Source: CAYXTW01 sp964452645 (GTDB lineage Bacteria; Zixibacteria; MSB-5A5; GN15; PGXB01). Taken from it: 64,000 bases of DNA. The translations under genes and the position numbers were made by a program. The stretch is taken from assembly GCA_964452645.1 (NCBI GenBank), contig CAYVMO010000008.1, positions 58,788 to 122,787 on the forward strand, in the 5' to 3' direction. This document shows, piece by piece, positions 16,801 to 24,770 of this stretch (its first letter is position 1; each line of letters begins with the position of its first letter). Below the pieces are notes generated by a model that was not told the origin of the DNA, made no database searches, and saw only the letters and a list, made by a program, of their open reading frames with translations.

Positions 16801-17856
16801 TCAATCGTTGACGATAATCGGGAAATCGGCTTTTTTTGTAACGCGGCCGATTTCACTGACAGTCAAACCGGCCGATCCGGCATCAATCAGGAATGCTTCA
16901 GCCGCACCGTCCGACAATGATATCAGCAGACCGCCGGAGGTTTGGGCGTCATAAAGGACATCCATCTGCGGTTTTGAAAGCGTTGCATTTATTTTGAGTT
17001 TATCTTCAAGATATTCTTTATTGGCATCGGCGCCGCCAGTCAGGGTACCGGCCTCGGCATATTTTAAAACATTCGGAATCAACGGCAGTTTATCGAACGA
17101 AATCTCAATCGTAACATCCGAGGCACTGGCGATTTCGTATGCATGTCCCAGAATCCCGTAGCCGGTAATATCGGTGGCGGCGTGCGCTTTATGTTTGACC
17201 ATCAATTCCGAGCCGGTTTTATTTAATTGCGTCATTAATCGTACTAAAGCCTCGGCATCTTTCTCAGGCACCATATTTCTCTTGACGGCGGTGGAGATAA
17301 TGCCGGTTCCCAATGGCTTGGTCAAAAACAGACGATCCCCCGGTTGTGCTTTATCGTTGCTGATAATTTTTTCGATTTCAATTATTCCGGTGCAGGCCAG
17401 ACCGTACTTTAATTCATCATCTTTAATCGAGTGCCCGCCGACAGTGACCGCCCCCGCCTCATGAATTTTATCCGCCCCGCCCAGCAGAACCTGCCGGAAA
17501 ACCTCGGGATTCATCTTCGGCGGGAATGCGATGATATTCAAGGCTGTCATGGGTGTCGCCCCCATGGCATAAATATCGGATAAAGCATTCGCAGCCGCCA
17601 CCTGTCCGAATGAATACGGATCGTCAACAATCGGCGGGAAAAAGTCCACCGTCTGCACCAGCGCCTGATGATCGTTTATCCTGTATACACCGGCATCGTC
17701 AGCTTTATTGTATCCCACCAGCAGATTGATATCGGTTTCCGCCGGAATCGTTTTCAATGCTTCGGCCAAAAACTTCGGCCCCAGTTTGGAGGCTCAACCG
17801 GCGCAGGAAACTTCAGCCGTCAGCTTGATTTCAATTTCGTTCTTCTCGTGTTTCAT
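16801..17856 (-). CDS. selD: Selenide, water dikinase, a selenoprotein (in-frame TGA = Sec21)
   Basis: SelD makes selenophosphate from selenide and ATP, the selenium donor for selenocysteine and for selenouridine in tRNA. The protein is 351 residues if the TGA at 17796-17794 is read as selenocysteine. The N-terminus from the ATG at 17856 reads MKHEKNEIEIKLTAEVSCAG-Sec-ASKLGPKFL. Sec21 sits at the catalytic Cys position of SelD, and G-U-A-x-K-L is the usual context in SelD selenoproteins. Downstream the family is complete: the ATP/Mg region LLVGYNKADDAGVY, TVDFFPPIVDDPYSFG, GGHSIKDDELKYGLA, ATDITGYGILGHA and TSGGLLIS. A pipeline stopping at TGA would wrongly start this gene near 17769. Sec-making genes (selA, selB, selC) are not in the window. 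Confidence 0.93.
17766..17789 (-). promoter_or_regulatory. Candidate bacterial SECIS hairpin after the selD UGA
   Basis: In the mRNA, CCAAACU (17789-17783) can pair with AG plus UUUGG (17774-17766) with a two-U bulge, leaving a G-rich loop GGGGCCGA. It starts 4 bases after the UGA. Bulged U and loop G are features of SelB-binding hairpins. An alternative GGCC/GGCC stem overlaps it. Weak but in the right place. Confidence 0.3.
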
Positions 17857-17913
17857 AATGCCGAATTATAATGCTTCAATGTCGTAAATCAAGTCTTAAA
17901 CAGTTGATTAACT

Positions 17914-18918
17914 TTATCGTTTCATCAGATAATTCAGTTTGCTCTCTTGTTTATTTCGCATACTCTGCGGAATTTTATCGTAAATCGAATTTATATAACC
18001 GGCAATTTCTTTTATTTTATCGAATCGTCCGATTTTATCCAGAGATTGGCATAACCAATATGAAGATTCTATGATATTAAAATAATTCCCCGGCGAGCTT
18101 AACAGTCGATTCAGGATTAATTCATATATCTTCGCGGCATCGTCATATCGCTCCTTTTTAAAATACGCTTCCGCCATCGGCCAGAGCATTGAATTCCCTT
18201 CCGGATATTTCCGCGACATCATTTGTGATAGTTTTATGGCCGAGTCGTAGTTTTCTTCGTTGAGCATAATCCATATTAAAGCCGAGCGGCCGGCCTCGCG
18301 TGAAAACAGCGACGAGTCAATCGCCAGATGGACTTCTTTTATGCCCTTTTCACGTTCATCTTTGAATAGCCCGAGACTTCTTAATATCCCCGATTTAGCC
18401 GATTTCCAGTAATGAAACGACCCCAGACCGAGGTAAAGATCGTACAAAGTCGAATCGACCTCCAATCCCATCCGGTACTGACTTCGCGATTTGAATCCAT
18501 ACCTTAACGCGGCGAATTTGGAGCCGAAGCGGGCTTCCCACAAAGCGCGGTAAGCATACTGATGACCGATGTACAGATAACACAAAGCCGAATCGGCAGA
18601 GGAACAGTCTTTTAATTTTGCTTCAGATAATTCTTTTGTACTATCGCAGAGCAATTTGAGTTTATTGCCGGAGAGGTCTTCTTCCGACTCGATCATTTCC
18701 GCCTGAAGCACTGCGGCCCGGAATATATATCCGGCCGGGTCGCCGACGTCGTTTCGACCAAGCCGAGCGACTATTTCGTAGGCGGCTCGATAATTTCCGT
18801 CGAGCATCGCGGCCTGCCCCTGTTTGATTATTTCTATTTTTTCAGGCGTCAATGAAAAAGCATTATCCGGTAAAGCGAAAATAAATAGACAGAGTATCAG
18901 GTAAACGGCCGAATTCAT
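17914..18918 (-). CDS. Exported TPR protein (paralogue of the upstream gene)
   Basis: A 334-residue protein with a signal peptide (MNSAVYLILCLFIFALPDNAFS). The mature part is alpha-helical with TPR-like repeats: IIKQGQAAMLDGNYRAAYEIV near 30-50, a YLGLGSFHYWKSAKSG block near 165-180 and YFKKERYDDAAKIYELIL near 255. The central part (ALWEARFGSKFAALRYGFKSR ... DSTLYDLYLGLGSFHYW) closely parallels the upstream neighbour (GSWWGAFRDGLRCKS ... DSTYYDAYLGLGSYYYY), so the two arose by duplication. Its start overlaps the stop of that gene by 4 bases, so they are translationally coupled. Function unknown; probably periplasmic. Confidence 0.7.
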   Translation of the reverse strand: MNSAVYLILCLFIFALPDNAFSLTPEKIEIIKQGQAAMLDGNYRAAYEIVARLGRNDVGDPAGYIFRAAVLQAEMIESEEDLSGNKLKLLCDSTKELSEAKLKDCSSADSALCYLYIGHQYAYRALWEARFGSKFAALRYGFKSRSQYRMGLEVDSTLYDLYLGLGSFHYWKSAKSGILRSLGLFKDEREKGIKEVHLAIDSSLFSREAGRSALIWIMLNEENYDSAIKLSQMMSRKYPEGNSMLWPMAEAYFKKERYDDAAKIYELILNRLLSSPGNYFNIIESSYWLCQSLDKIGRFDKIKEIAGYINSIYDKIPQSMRNKQESKLNYLMKR

Positions 18919-19949
18919 TTAAGACGCTTTGATAACCGCTTTGCTTTTTCGTAGGTTTCGTCAAAATAGGCGTTTTTTCGGCGCCACGATTGGTGCGACA
19001 AAATCCGCTCTACCATATTTTGCGCCAGCTTACTATCGCCCTGCCGGTAGGCGATTTCGGCCAGAAGATATTCCTCTGCATAGGTACCGATAGAGTCATA
19101 ATAGATTGAATTTCTCCACGAATTTCTCAATCTGCTCAGCTTTGTCTCGGCCGGCCCCAGACTATCCAGCGCAATAAGACCTTCCACATAATACAACAAC
19201 GTAAAGGCATCATTGGAATCGACGGCATAAAGTGAATCGGCCAGACTGACCAGTTCATCATAACGCCTTTCAATCAAGTATATTCTCAAAAAAGACTGTC
19301 GGGCGATATTGGGCGAGAGTCGACCGAAATCGATAGCTTTTTTAATTTGCGCCATTCCCTTTTCCCGATTATCCGAAATAAATGGCAACCATAGAAAATC
19401 CCTGGCCTTGATAGTCCTGTAATAATAATAGCTGCCCAGACCGAGATAGGCATCATAGTACGTACTATCCAGCTTCAATGCATCCTGCAGATTCGATTTG
19501 CATCGCAAGCCGTCGCGGAAAGCCCCCCACCAGCTTCCGTGAAAAGCCCGATCCAGACCGCGGTAACCATACGACGCCCCGGCGAGAAAAGACCAGTCGG
19601 GATTTTCGGGGTCATCGTCTTTTCTATCATCGCAGAGATCGATCGCCTGCCCGAGATTTTCGCTGATTTTTTTCTCAAAGCTGTCATTCCGGAATTTTTC
19701 CGAAATAATCTGATAAATAGCCCCGGTCAAAAAATATCCCAGGGGATTATCCGGCTCCCGCAATTTGATTTCTGCTGTTGCCGCCAGAGCAGTCTCGAAA
19801 TTATTATCGAAGACATTTACGGAGATATCATACACGATGGAATCGTGCAAAACGGTCTCGGCATCAGCCGATAACGTAAATATTACCGGGTTCAGCAGAA
19901 TTATAAATCCGGATATAATTTGCCGACCCTTCATTTTGATATTATACAT
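18915..19949 (-). CDS. Exported TPR protein (first of a paralogous pair)
   Basis: About 344 residues with an N-terminal hydrophobic signal (KGRQIISGFIILLNPVIFTL) and cleavage near SADAE. Starts possible are ATG 19949 or ATG 19934; a TTG further upstream (19985) is less likely, and no ribosome site helps. TPR-like repeats fill the mature protein, including DISVNVFDNNFETALAATAEI and a C-terminal AEIAYRQGDSKLAQNMVERIL. The core motif DSTYYDAYLGLGSYYYYRTIKA is shared with the downstream gene, to which it is coupled by a 4-base overlap. It is preceded by the anti-sigma gene with a 47-base gap, so sigma, anti-sigma, and the TPR pair may form one transcription unit. Confidence 0.65.
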   Translation of the reverse strand: MYNIKMKGRQIISGFIILLNPVIFTLSADAETVLHDSIVYDISVNVFDNNFETALAATAEIKLREPDNPLGYFLTGAIYQIISEKFRNDSFEKKISENLGQAIDLCDDRKDDDPENPDWSFLAGASYGYRGLDRAFHGSWWGAFRDGLRCKSNLQDALKLDSTYYDAYLGLGSYYYYRTIKARDFLWLPFISDNREKGMAQIKKAIDFGRLSPNIARQSFLRIYLIERRYDELVSLADSLYAVDSNDAFTLLYYVEGLIALDSLGPAETKLSRLRNSWRNSIYYDSIGTYAEEYLLAEIAYRQGDSKLAQNMVERILSHQSWRRKNAYFDETYEKAKRLSKRLK

Positions 19950-19996
19950 TTTTAAATAAATATCAATCGGGGAATTAATTGGCAACTAATTTTTAT

Positions 19997-20773
19997 TCAG
20001 GATATTTTAACGACCGGGATGAGCGGGGTCATGTCGATTCCCGGATTATCCGAAACGGCAATCACCATATGGGGACCGCACATCCAGTAGAGGACCTGAC
20101 AATGGGCGCAAACGTGCATCCAGTAATCGATGCTATTCAAATATGATAATTTTTCGAAATCGGGCAATTTGATATCTTTATTACATATAAAAAGCGAGAT
20201 ATGATCGGGGCCTTTTATATATCTGATATGGGCAAATCTTTCGCCCCTGACTTCATCGAATCCGGCCCCGATAAGCCGGAACTGCCTCGGCTCCATGTCC
20301 AATGACAGATGCAAATCGTTATTCAAATACTTGCGAACCGCCATCAACTGACCGATTAAGGGTTGATTTTCCTTGATAAATCCGTTGTCATTCAGATGTG
20401 TCTTTTCGAACGGCACAACAAAAGTCTGATGGCGATAATAATCGGCAAGAGCGAGCGAGGCAAAAATACAAATAACCAGTGAGGCCGCCGCCGCCACCAA
20501 AACCGCTCCGAATCTCAGATTGTTTCCCGGCCGCCGGCTGGACACCTTTTCGACCTCTTCGCACCGCTTCAGAATATCTTCGCGCAATTTATCGGTTTTG
20601 GCCTTTATAGGGGCTTTTTCCGCTATAAAGGCCTTGAAAATTTTCTCAAATTCGAATCGGGACATGCAGTCTTTGCAATGTTCCAGATGTTCCCTGACTT
20701 CCTTTTCATCGATCTCAGACGCCTCTTTATCGGTGATTTCATATAGTTTAGCCAGCGCTTCTTTGCAATTCAT
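19997..20773 (-). CDS. Membrane-anchored zinc-finger anti-sigma factor with extracytoplasmic CxxC
   Basis: A 258-residue protein. The cytoplasmic N-terminus has the zinc anti-sigma (ZAS) motif: Cys3, His29, Cys33, Cys36 (HLEHCKDC). A single membrane helix lies at ~87-110 (FGAVLVAAAASLVICIFASL). The C-terminal ~145 residues are outside the membrane and contain the cluster HVCAHCQVLYWMC with Cys222, Cys225 and Cys232, rare for this class and a candidate redox or metal sensor. The gene overlaps the upstream ECF sigma gene by 4 bases, the standard partner arrangement. What it senses is inferred only. Confidence 0.85.
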   Translation of the reverse strand: MNCKEALAKLYEITDKEASEIDEKEVREHLEHCKDCMSRFEFEKIFKAFIAEKAPIKAKTDKLREDILKRCEEVEKVSSRRPGNNLRFGAVLVAAAASLVICIFASLALADYYRHQTFVVPFEKTHLNDNGFIKENQPLIGQLMAVRKYLNNDLHLSLDMEPRQFRLIGAGFDEVRGERFAHIRYIKGPDHISLFICNKDIKLPDFEKLSYLNSIDYWMHVCAHCQVLYWMCGPHMVIAVSDNPGIDMTPLIPVVKIS

Positions 20774-21387
20774 TGGGCTGCTTCCTTAACAAAACCGTTC
20801 TTTACTGCATACTCCCATAGTGACTTCTGCAAAAGCTTGCGCCCCCGGTGAAGTCGTGATTTGACGGTTCCAATATTGATATTGAGAATATCCGCGATTT
20901 CCTGATAACTGAATCCTTCCAGGAATGAAAGGATAATAACCAGCCGGAAATCCTCCGGCATCTCGTCAATAGCCGCTTTGACGTCGTCATCAAAGACCTT
21001 TCTGAAAAAGAGCTTTTCCGGATCATCGGGCGGACCCAGGGCCGAAAGCTGTCCGAACAGGAAATCGTCATCGACATCCTCCAGATCGACCGTCTGAGGG
21101 CTGGAGGCTTTGGCTCGATACTGGTTGATAAAAATATTGGTCATTATTTTGTAAAGCCAGGCGCGACAATTGGAACCTTCCTCGAATTTATCCCAGAACC
21201 GGTAGGCCTTAAAAAAGGTTTCCTGAACCAGATCTGAGGCATCGTTTTCATTCCGGGTCATCCTGAGTGCCGTCCGATAAAGCGAATTCAGATGAACCAG
21301 AGCTTCTTTATCAAACCTCTCCTTTTTTATATCGTCCGAATGCCGATCGGTCAAAAGAATACCCCCAAACCCTTGACTTTGCGACAA
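20770..21387 (-). CDS. ECF RNA polymerase sigma factor
   Basis: Up to 205 residues, with sigma-70 region 2 (LNSLYRTALRMTRNENDASDLVQETFFKAYRFWDKF, split: ALRMTRNENDASDLVQETF) and region 4 (MPEDFRLVIILSFLEGFSYQEIADILNINIGTVKSRLHRGR; core EGFSYQEIADIL). An acidic linker separates them. The start is uncertain: TTG at 21387, or TTG at 21354 which has GGGGG six bases before it. It is followed directly by its anti-sigma gene. A GGAAC-type promoter candidate lies at 21409-21437, consistent with autoregulation. Confidence 0.88.
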   Translation of the reverse strand: MSQSQGFGGILLTDRHSDDIKKERFDKEALVHLNSLYRTALRMTRNENDASDLVQETFFKAYRFWDKFEEGSNCRAWLYKIMTNIFINQYRAKASSPQTVDLEDVDDDFLFGQLSALGPPDDPEKLFFRKVFDDDVKAAIDEMPEDFRLVIILSFLEGFSYQEIADILNINIGTVKSRLHRGRKLLQKSLWEYAVKNGFVKEAAQ

Positions 21388-21408
21388 CCGGAAGTATCAT
21401 TTATAGGA

Positions 21409-21437
21409 TATAACATATTTAGCGCCGTGCTTGTTCC
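21409..21437 (-). promoter_or_regulatory. Candidate ECF-type promoter for the sigma/anti-sigma operon
   Basis: On the minus strand GGAACAA (21431-21437) is followed after 16 bases by GTTATA (21409-21414). The GGAAC -35 and spacing resemble RpoE-type promoters; the -10 fits loosely. It is 22 bases from the distal start codon. Confidence 0.35.
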
Positions 21438-21662
21438 CCTGAACACCGGTATATTTAAGCATCCTTAATCTTTGTTTGCCAGCCGATTACACCCGATAAT
21501 CGCACCGGAAACAAACCCTTTCAAAGCCATATAAAATATATAATAATGTGTCTTTGGCAAGCGAAAAGGTTGTCGTTATATTTCGGGCAAATCGACCTTG
21601 GAAGATTCGATAATGATGTTTATACTTAACTATAAGAAAAATATACCGATTTATATAGTAAT

Positions 21663-23099
21663 ATGAGATATTTTATTTATTCTGCTGTCGGCTTATTCAT
21701 TTCGGCCGCCCTTATCATTAGCGGATGCGGCCGCGCAACTGATATAGGCGGAGCAAGCGAGCCCAAATACGACCTCCGGGGCGGTCTGTCCAAAAATCCG
21801 GAAAATGATTCGGTTGTCATTTCCGCCGGTCTGAAAAAAAATGATAATAATTACTCCACGGCCATGATAATATTTACCGGGGATACACTTGATTATATGG
21901 CCGGGACGGAAACATATTCAATTGCCTTTGATACGGTGACCAATTTTCCATCAGGTGTTTATTATTTGAAAGTCAGCGACTCACGGGATCTCGAAGATTC
22001 AATCGGTATTATCATACCGGATAATGTTTCGATTACCAATCTATCGGTTACAAATAATGATAATCCGTATGGTGATTCGGTCCAGATAACATGGACCCCA
22101 TCATCGAACAGCGATGGCTACGTCATAGGTGCGGTTCTAAAAAATTCGGCCTACCAGTCGGCAGGGTACTCAAGACTTATAGATATCGGCGCCGGGACAA
22201 CGGCATACATTCCGCGAGCTGCCTTTCGCCCGGCGGGCGAAATTGTTCTGGGTTGGTATTATATTTATGTCTATGGTTATTCCGGGTCGCCGACCGGACT
22301 GATGAATCTGCCGCTTGGATTTCCGACCGGGTTGGCCGATAGCATCTCTAATTCGGATTTTGGCGGCACTTTCGGCGCCGTCGTCGTCAGTATGCCCGAT
22401 TCGGTGTTGGTGCATGACACGCTCTCCAGTCATAATTATGATTTACGGGGCGGAATTGCTAAAAATCTGGACACCGATTCGACCCTGGCGGCCGTAACGC
22501 TGAAAAGAGACAATTTCCTGTATTCTCTGGCAGATATTAATATCTATGATACTCCTTCGGGATATAATGATATTATGGGCAGCTTTGTTCTCGGTTATTC
22601 CGGAGCTTCCATGCCGGTGGCCGGGGAGGATACGCTGGCCGTAGCCGACGCTCCGTTTCTTAATAGAAAATTCTCGTTCGTTCTGCCCGATAATTTTGTA
22701 TTGACGGCCATCTCGCTTCCCGATAATCGCATAAACGCCGGCGGCGCGCCGGTTCAGATACAGTGGGCTTCGTCGCTTCAGAATGATGGATACATTTTTG
22801 CGGTTGTTTTAAGAGATTCGGCTTATAATAACGACGGCTACGCCGAATTTGTCGATGGCGGTGTCACGTCGGCCACTATCCCGCCCGATGCCTTTCGTAT
22901 ATATGACGATAGTCTCACGATCGGTTGGTATTATGTCTATGTTTACAGCTATACCGGCTCACCGGCCAGTTCGTATAATCTGCCGACCTCGATCCCGGCC
23001 GGCCTGATTGACAATATTTCCGGGGTGAACCTGACCGGTCGGTTCGGGGCTATTGTCGTGACCCCGCGTGACTCGATATATGTCGATGCGAGTAAATAA
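21663..23099 (+). CDS. Lipoprotein with two tandem copies of a ~210-residue domain
   Basis: A 478-residue lipoprotein with lipobox IISGC (Cys22). The mature protein is an internal duplication: copy one begins YDLRGGLSKNPENDS near residue 36, copy two YDLRGGIAKNLDTDS near 262. Each copy ends with a motif of the form GWYYIYVYGYSGSP / GWYYVYVYSYTGSP followed by a NLP...IP.GL.D.IS...FGAVVV tail. Both are beta-rich, with VQI-W strands like fibronectin-type folds. Only weak ribosome sites precede the ATG. Function unknown; cell-surface location likely. It is divergent from the ECF operon and might be under its control. Confidence 0.7.
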   Translation: MRYFIYSAVGLFISAALIISGCGRATDIGGASEPKYDLRGGLSKNPENDSVVISAGLKKNDNNYSTAMIIFTGDTLDYMAGTETYSIAFDTVTNFPSGVYYLKVSDSRDLEDSIGIIIPDNVSITNLSVTNNDNPYGDSVQITWTPSSNSDGYVIGAVLKNSAYQSAGYSRLIDIGAGTTAYIPRAAFRPAGEIVLGWYYIYVYGYSGSPTGLMNLPLGFPTGLADSISNSDFGGTFGAVVVSMPDSVLVHDTLSSHNYDLRGGIAKNLDTDSTLAAVTLKRDNFLYSLADINIYDTPSGYNDIMGSFVLGYSGASMPVAGEDTLAVADAPFLNRKFSFVLPDNFVLTAISLPDNRINAGGAPVQIQWASSLQNDGYIFAVVLRDSAYNNDGYAEFVDGGVTSATIPPDAFRIYDDSLTIGWYYVYVYSYTGSPASSYNLPTSIPAGLIDNISGVNLTGRFGAIVVTPRDSIYVDASK

Positions 23100-23142
23100 A
23101 ATCCGATTGCATCCCGATTTGTTTTTTCCGTAATTGCCGTTG

Positions 23143-24063
23143 ATGGCGGATAAATCAAAAGAAGATTTAATAGGCATATTATCCAAACTTGCCACCGAGC
23201 AGGTAAATCCCGAGACGCTCGATATTGACGGTTTTTCACCGCTTGAGATTGTCAAAAAAATCAACGCCGAGGATAAAAAAGTCGCCGGAGTGGTCGAAAA
23301 GGCGCTACCCGAAATCGCCCGAGCGGCGGAAACAGCGGCAAATATACTGAAAGGCGGTGGCAGGATTATATATATCGGCGCCGGAACATCGGGTCGATTG
23401 GGCGTTCTTGATGCCGCCGAGTGCCCACCCACTTTCGGGATCGATCCTTCGCAGGTCGTGGGATTAATATCCGGCGGCTATGAGACTTTGGTTCTTTCTC
23501 GTGAGGGGGCGGAAGACCGCACCGATTGGGCTATTGAGGACTTGAAAAAGACGAAATTATCTGATAAGGATTTTTTAATCGGGATAGCGGCTTCGGTACG
23601 AACACCGTACACCGTCGCCGGTATAGAATACGGGCTTTCAGTCGGATGCAAAACCTGCCTGGTGATTTGCAACAAGGCCGATGTTCTACACGAGTGGCCT
23701 GATATCCTGATCGAACTTCCGGTCGGCCCGGAAGCCATTACCGGTTCGACCCGTATGAAATCGGGGACCGCCCAGAAAATGACATTGAATCTGATTACGA
23801 CAACGGCCATGGTCTTACTGGGAAAAACGTACGGCAATCTGATGGTTGACCTGCAGGTACGTTCGGATAAATTGGCTGCCCGCTCGCGCAAAATGCTGAT
23901 GGAATTTCTGGATATTGAATATGATGAGGCCGATGAGCTTTTGCAATCTTCCGGCGGCTCAGTCAAAACCGCGATAGTGATGAAAAAATTATCTCTGGAC
24001 AAAGAGCAAGCCGAAGCAAGATTAAAGGAAGCGGATGGATTTTTAAGGAAAGTTTTGGACTAA
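23143..24063 (+). CDS. murQ: N-acetylmuramic acid 6-phosphate etherase
   Basis: MurQ cleaves the lactyl ether of MurNAc-6-phosphate, giving GlcNAc-6-phosphate and D-lactate in the cytoplasm; it recycles peptidoglycan sugars. The 306-residue protein is a single SIS (sugar isomerase) domain. It has the signature IGAGTSGRLGVLDAAECPPTF, with Glu93 as the likely catalytic acid, and GSTRMKSGTAQKMTLNLI. ATG at 23143 is preferred over an in-frame TTG three codons upstream. Length is normal. No MurNAc transporter or kinase lies next to it. Confidence 0.93.
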   Translation: MADKSKEDLIGILSKLATEQVNPETLDIDGFSPLEIVKKINAEDKKVAGVVEKALPEIARAAETAANILKGGGRIIYIGAGTSGRLGVLDAAECPPTFGIDPSQVVGLISGGYETLVLSREGAEDRTDWAIEDLKKTKLSDKDFLIGIAASVRTPYTVAGIEYGLSVGCKTCLVICNKADVLHEWPDILIELPVGPEAITGSTRMKSGTAQKMTLNLITTTAMVLLGKTYGNLMVDLQVRSDKLAARSRKMLMEFLDIEYDEADELLQSSGGSVKTAIVMKKLSLDKEQAEARLKEADGFLRKVLD

Positions 24064-24106
24064 AAATTCGTTATTAATATTTATAAATATTTGGAGGGTA
24101 CAAATA

Positions 24107-24162
24107 GTAGCTCAAATCTCCCCGAGATTTGAGCTGTCAAGCCTCGGCGAGGCTTGACCTAC
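24107..24162. repeat. REP pair (two perfect hairpins, GTAG...CTAC) upstream of the RAYT gene
   Basis: GTAG (24107-24110) is followed by hairpin CTCAAATCTC-CCC-GAGATTTGAG (24111-24133), two bases, then GTCAAGCCTC-GGC-GAGGCTTGAC (24136-24158), and CTAC (24159-24162). Both stems are 10 bp perfect with 3-base loops. This is the layout of a REP doublet (BIME) with RAYT-type GTAG ends in both orientations. The RAYT ATG starts one base after it. Confidence 0.85.
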
Positions 24163-24163
24163 G

Positions 24164-24691
24164 ATGCTTATTCTTTATAATCAAAATATTATGTCTCCGC
24201 TAAGAAGGTATTATAATAAGGGAAATCTATACTTCGTAACGAATGTTACGTACAACAGAAAACCTATTCTGATTCAATATATAGACTTGCTCTGGCAATC
24301 ATTCGGGAATATTCGAAAAAGGGTTCCTTTTAAGCTTCTGGCTTGGGCGATATTACCGGAACATATGCATATAATTATCGATCCCAATGATAATAATCTG
24401 TCGGATTTGATGAAGCGTATAAAATTAAGCTTTTCCAAAAAATATCGATTCGAGTCCGGCGAAATTGGGAGAGTTTGGCAATACAGATTTTGGGACCATG
24501 TTATTCGCGACAACAATGATTTAAATAACCATATTGATTATATCCATTATAATCCTGTAAAGCATTCTTTAACGGGCAATCCGTTTTTATATACTCATAC
24601 CTCATTAAAAAATTTTTATAATAAAGGTTATTATGCTAAAGATTGGGGCATCCAAGACTCGATTAAATTCGAAGGAGACTATGGTGAATAG
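24164..24691 (+). CDS. REP-associated tyrosine transposase (RAYT, Y1/IS200-like)
   Basis: A 175-residue Y1-HUH transposase of the RAYT group. The HUH metal motif is His67-Met-His69 in LPEHMHIII. The tyrosine region reads HIDYIHYNPVKHSL, with Tyr126 (or Tyr129) as the catalytic residue, and the family block GRVWQYRFWDHVIRDNNDL precedes it. The start may be ATG 24164 or ATG 24191 (MSPLRRYYNKGNLYFVTN), the latter matching the usual family N-terminus. RAYTs are domesticated, usually single copy, and process REP hairpins. Here the gene is bracketed by two REP pairs in the same orientation. Coding is A+T rich against neighbours. It appears intact. Confidence 0.93.
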   Translation: MLILYNQNIMSPLRRYYNKGNLYFVTNVTYNRKPILIQYIDLLWQSFGNIRKRVPFKLLAWAILPEHMHIIIDPNDNNLSDLMKRIKLSFSKKYRFESGEIGRVWQYRFWDHVIRDNNDLNNHIDYIHYNPVKHSLTGNPFLYTHTSLKNFYNKGYYAKDWGIQDSIKFEGDYGE

Positions 24692-24744
24692 TAGCTCTAG
24701 CCTCTCCGAGACTTGAGCCGTCAAGCCTCAGAGAGTCGACCTAT
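24691..24744. repeat. REP pair (degenerate copy) downstream of the RAYT gene
   Basis: GTAG (24691-24694) begins on the last base of the RAYT stop codon. It is followed by CTCTAGCCTC-TCC-GAGACTTGAG (24695-24717) and GTCAAGCCTC-AGA-GAGTCGAC (24720-24740), ending CTAT. It aligns base for base with the upstream copy (24107-24162) but has mismatches in both stems, so it is a decayed direct repeat. Confidence 0.8.
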
Positions 24745-24770
24745 CATGTGAATCCGAGTATGAGGTAACT

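Noticed and set aside
17769..17856. selD as a 5'-truncated gene or pseudogene because of the TGA
   Set aside because: The reading frame upstream of the TGA is intact and matches the SelD N-terminus, and the surrounding residues are the known Sec context, so recoding explains it better than decay.
24107..24744. CRISPR-like array around the RAYT gene
   Set aside because: Only two hairpin pairs with a gene between them and no regular spacers.
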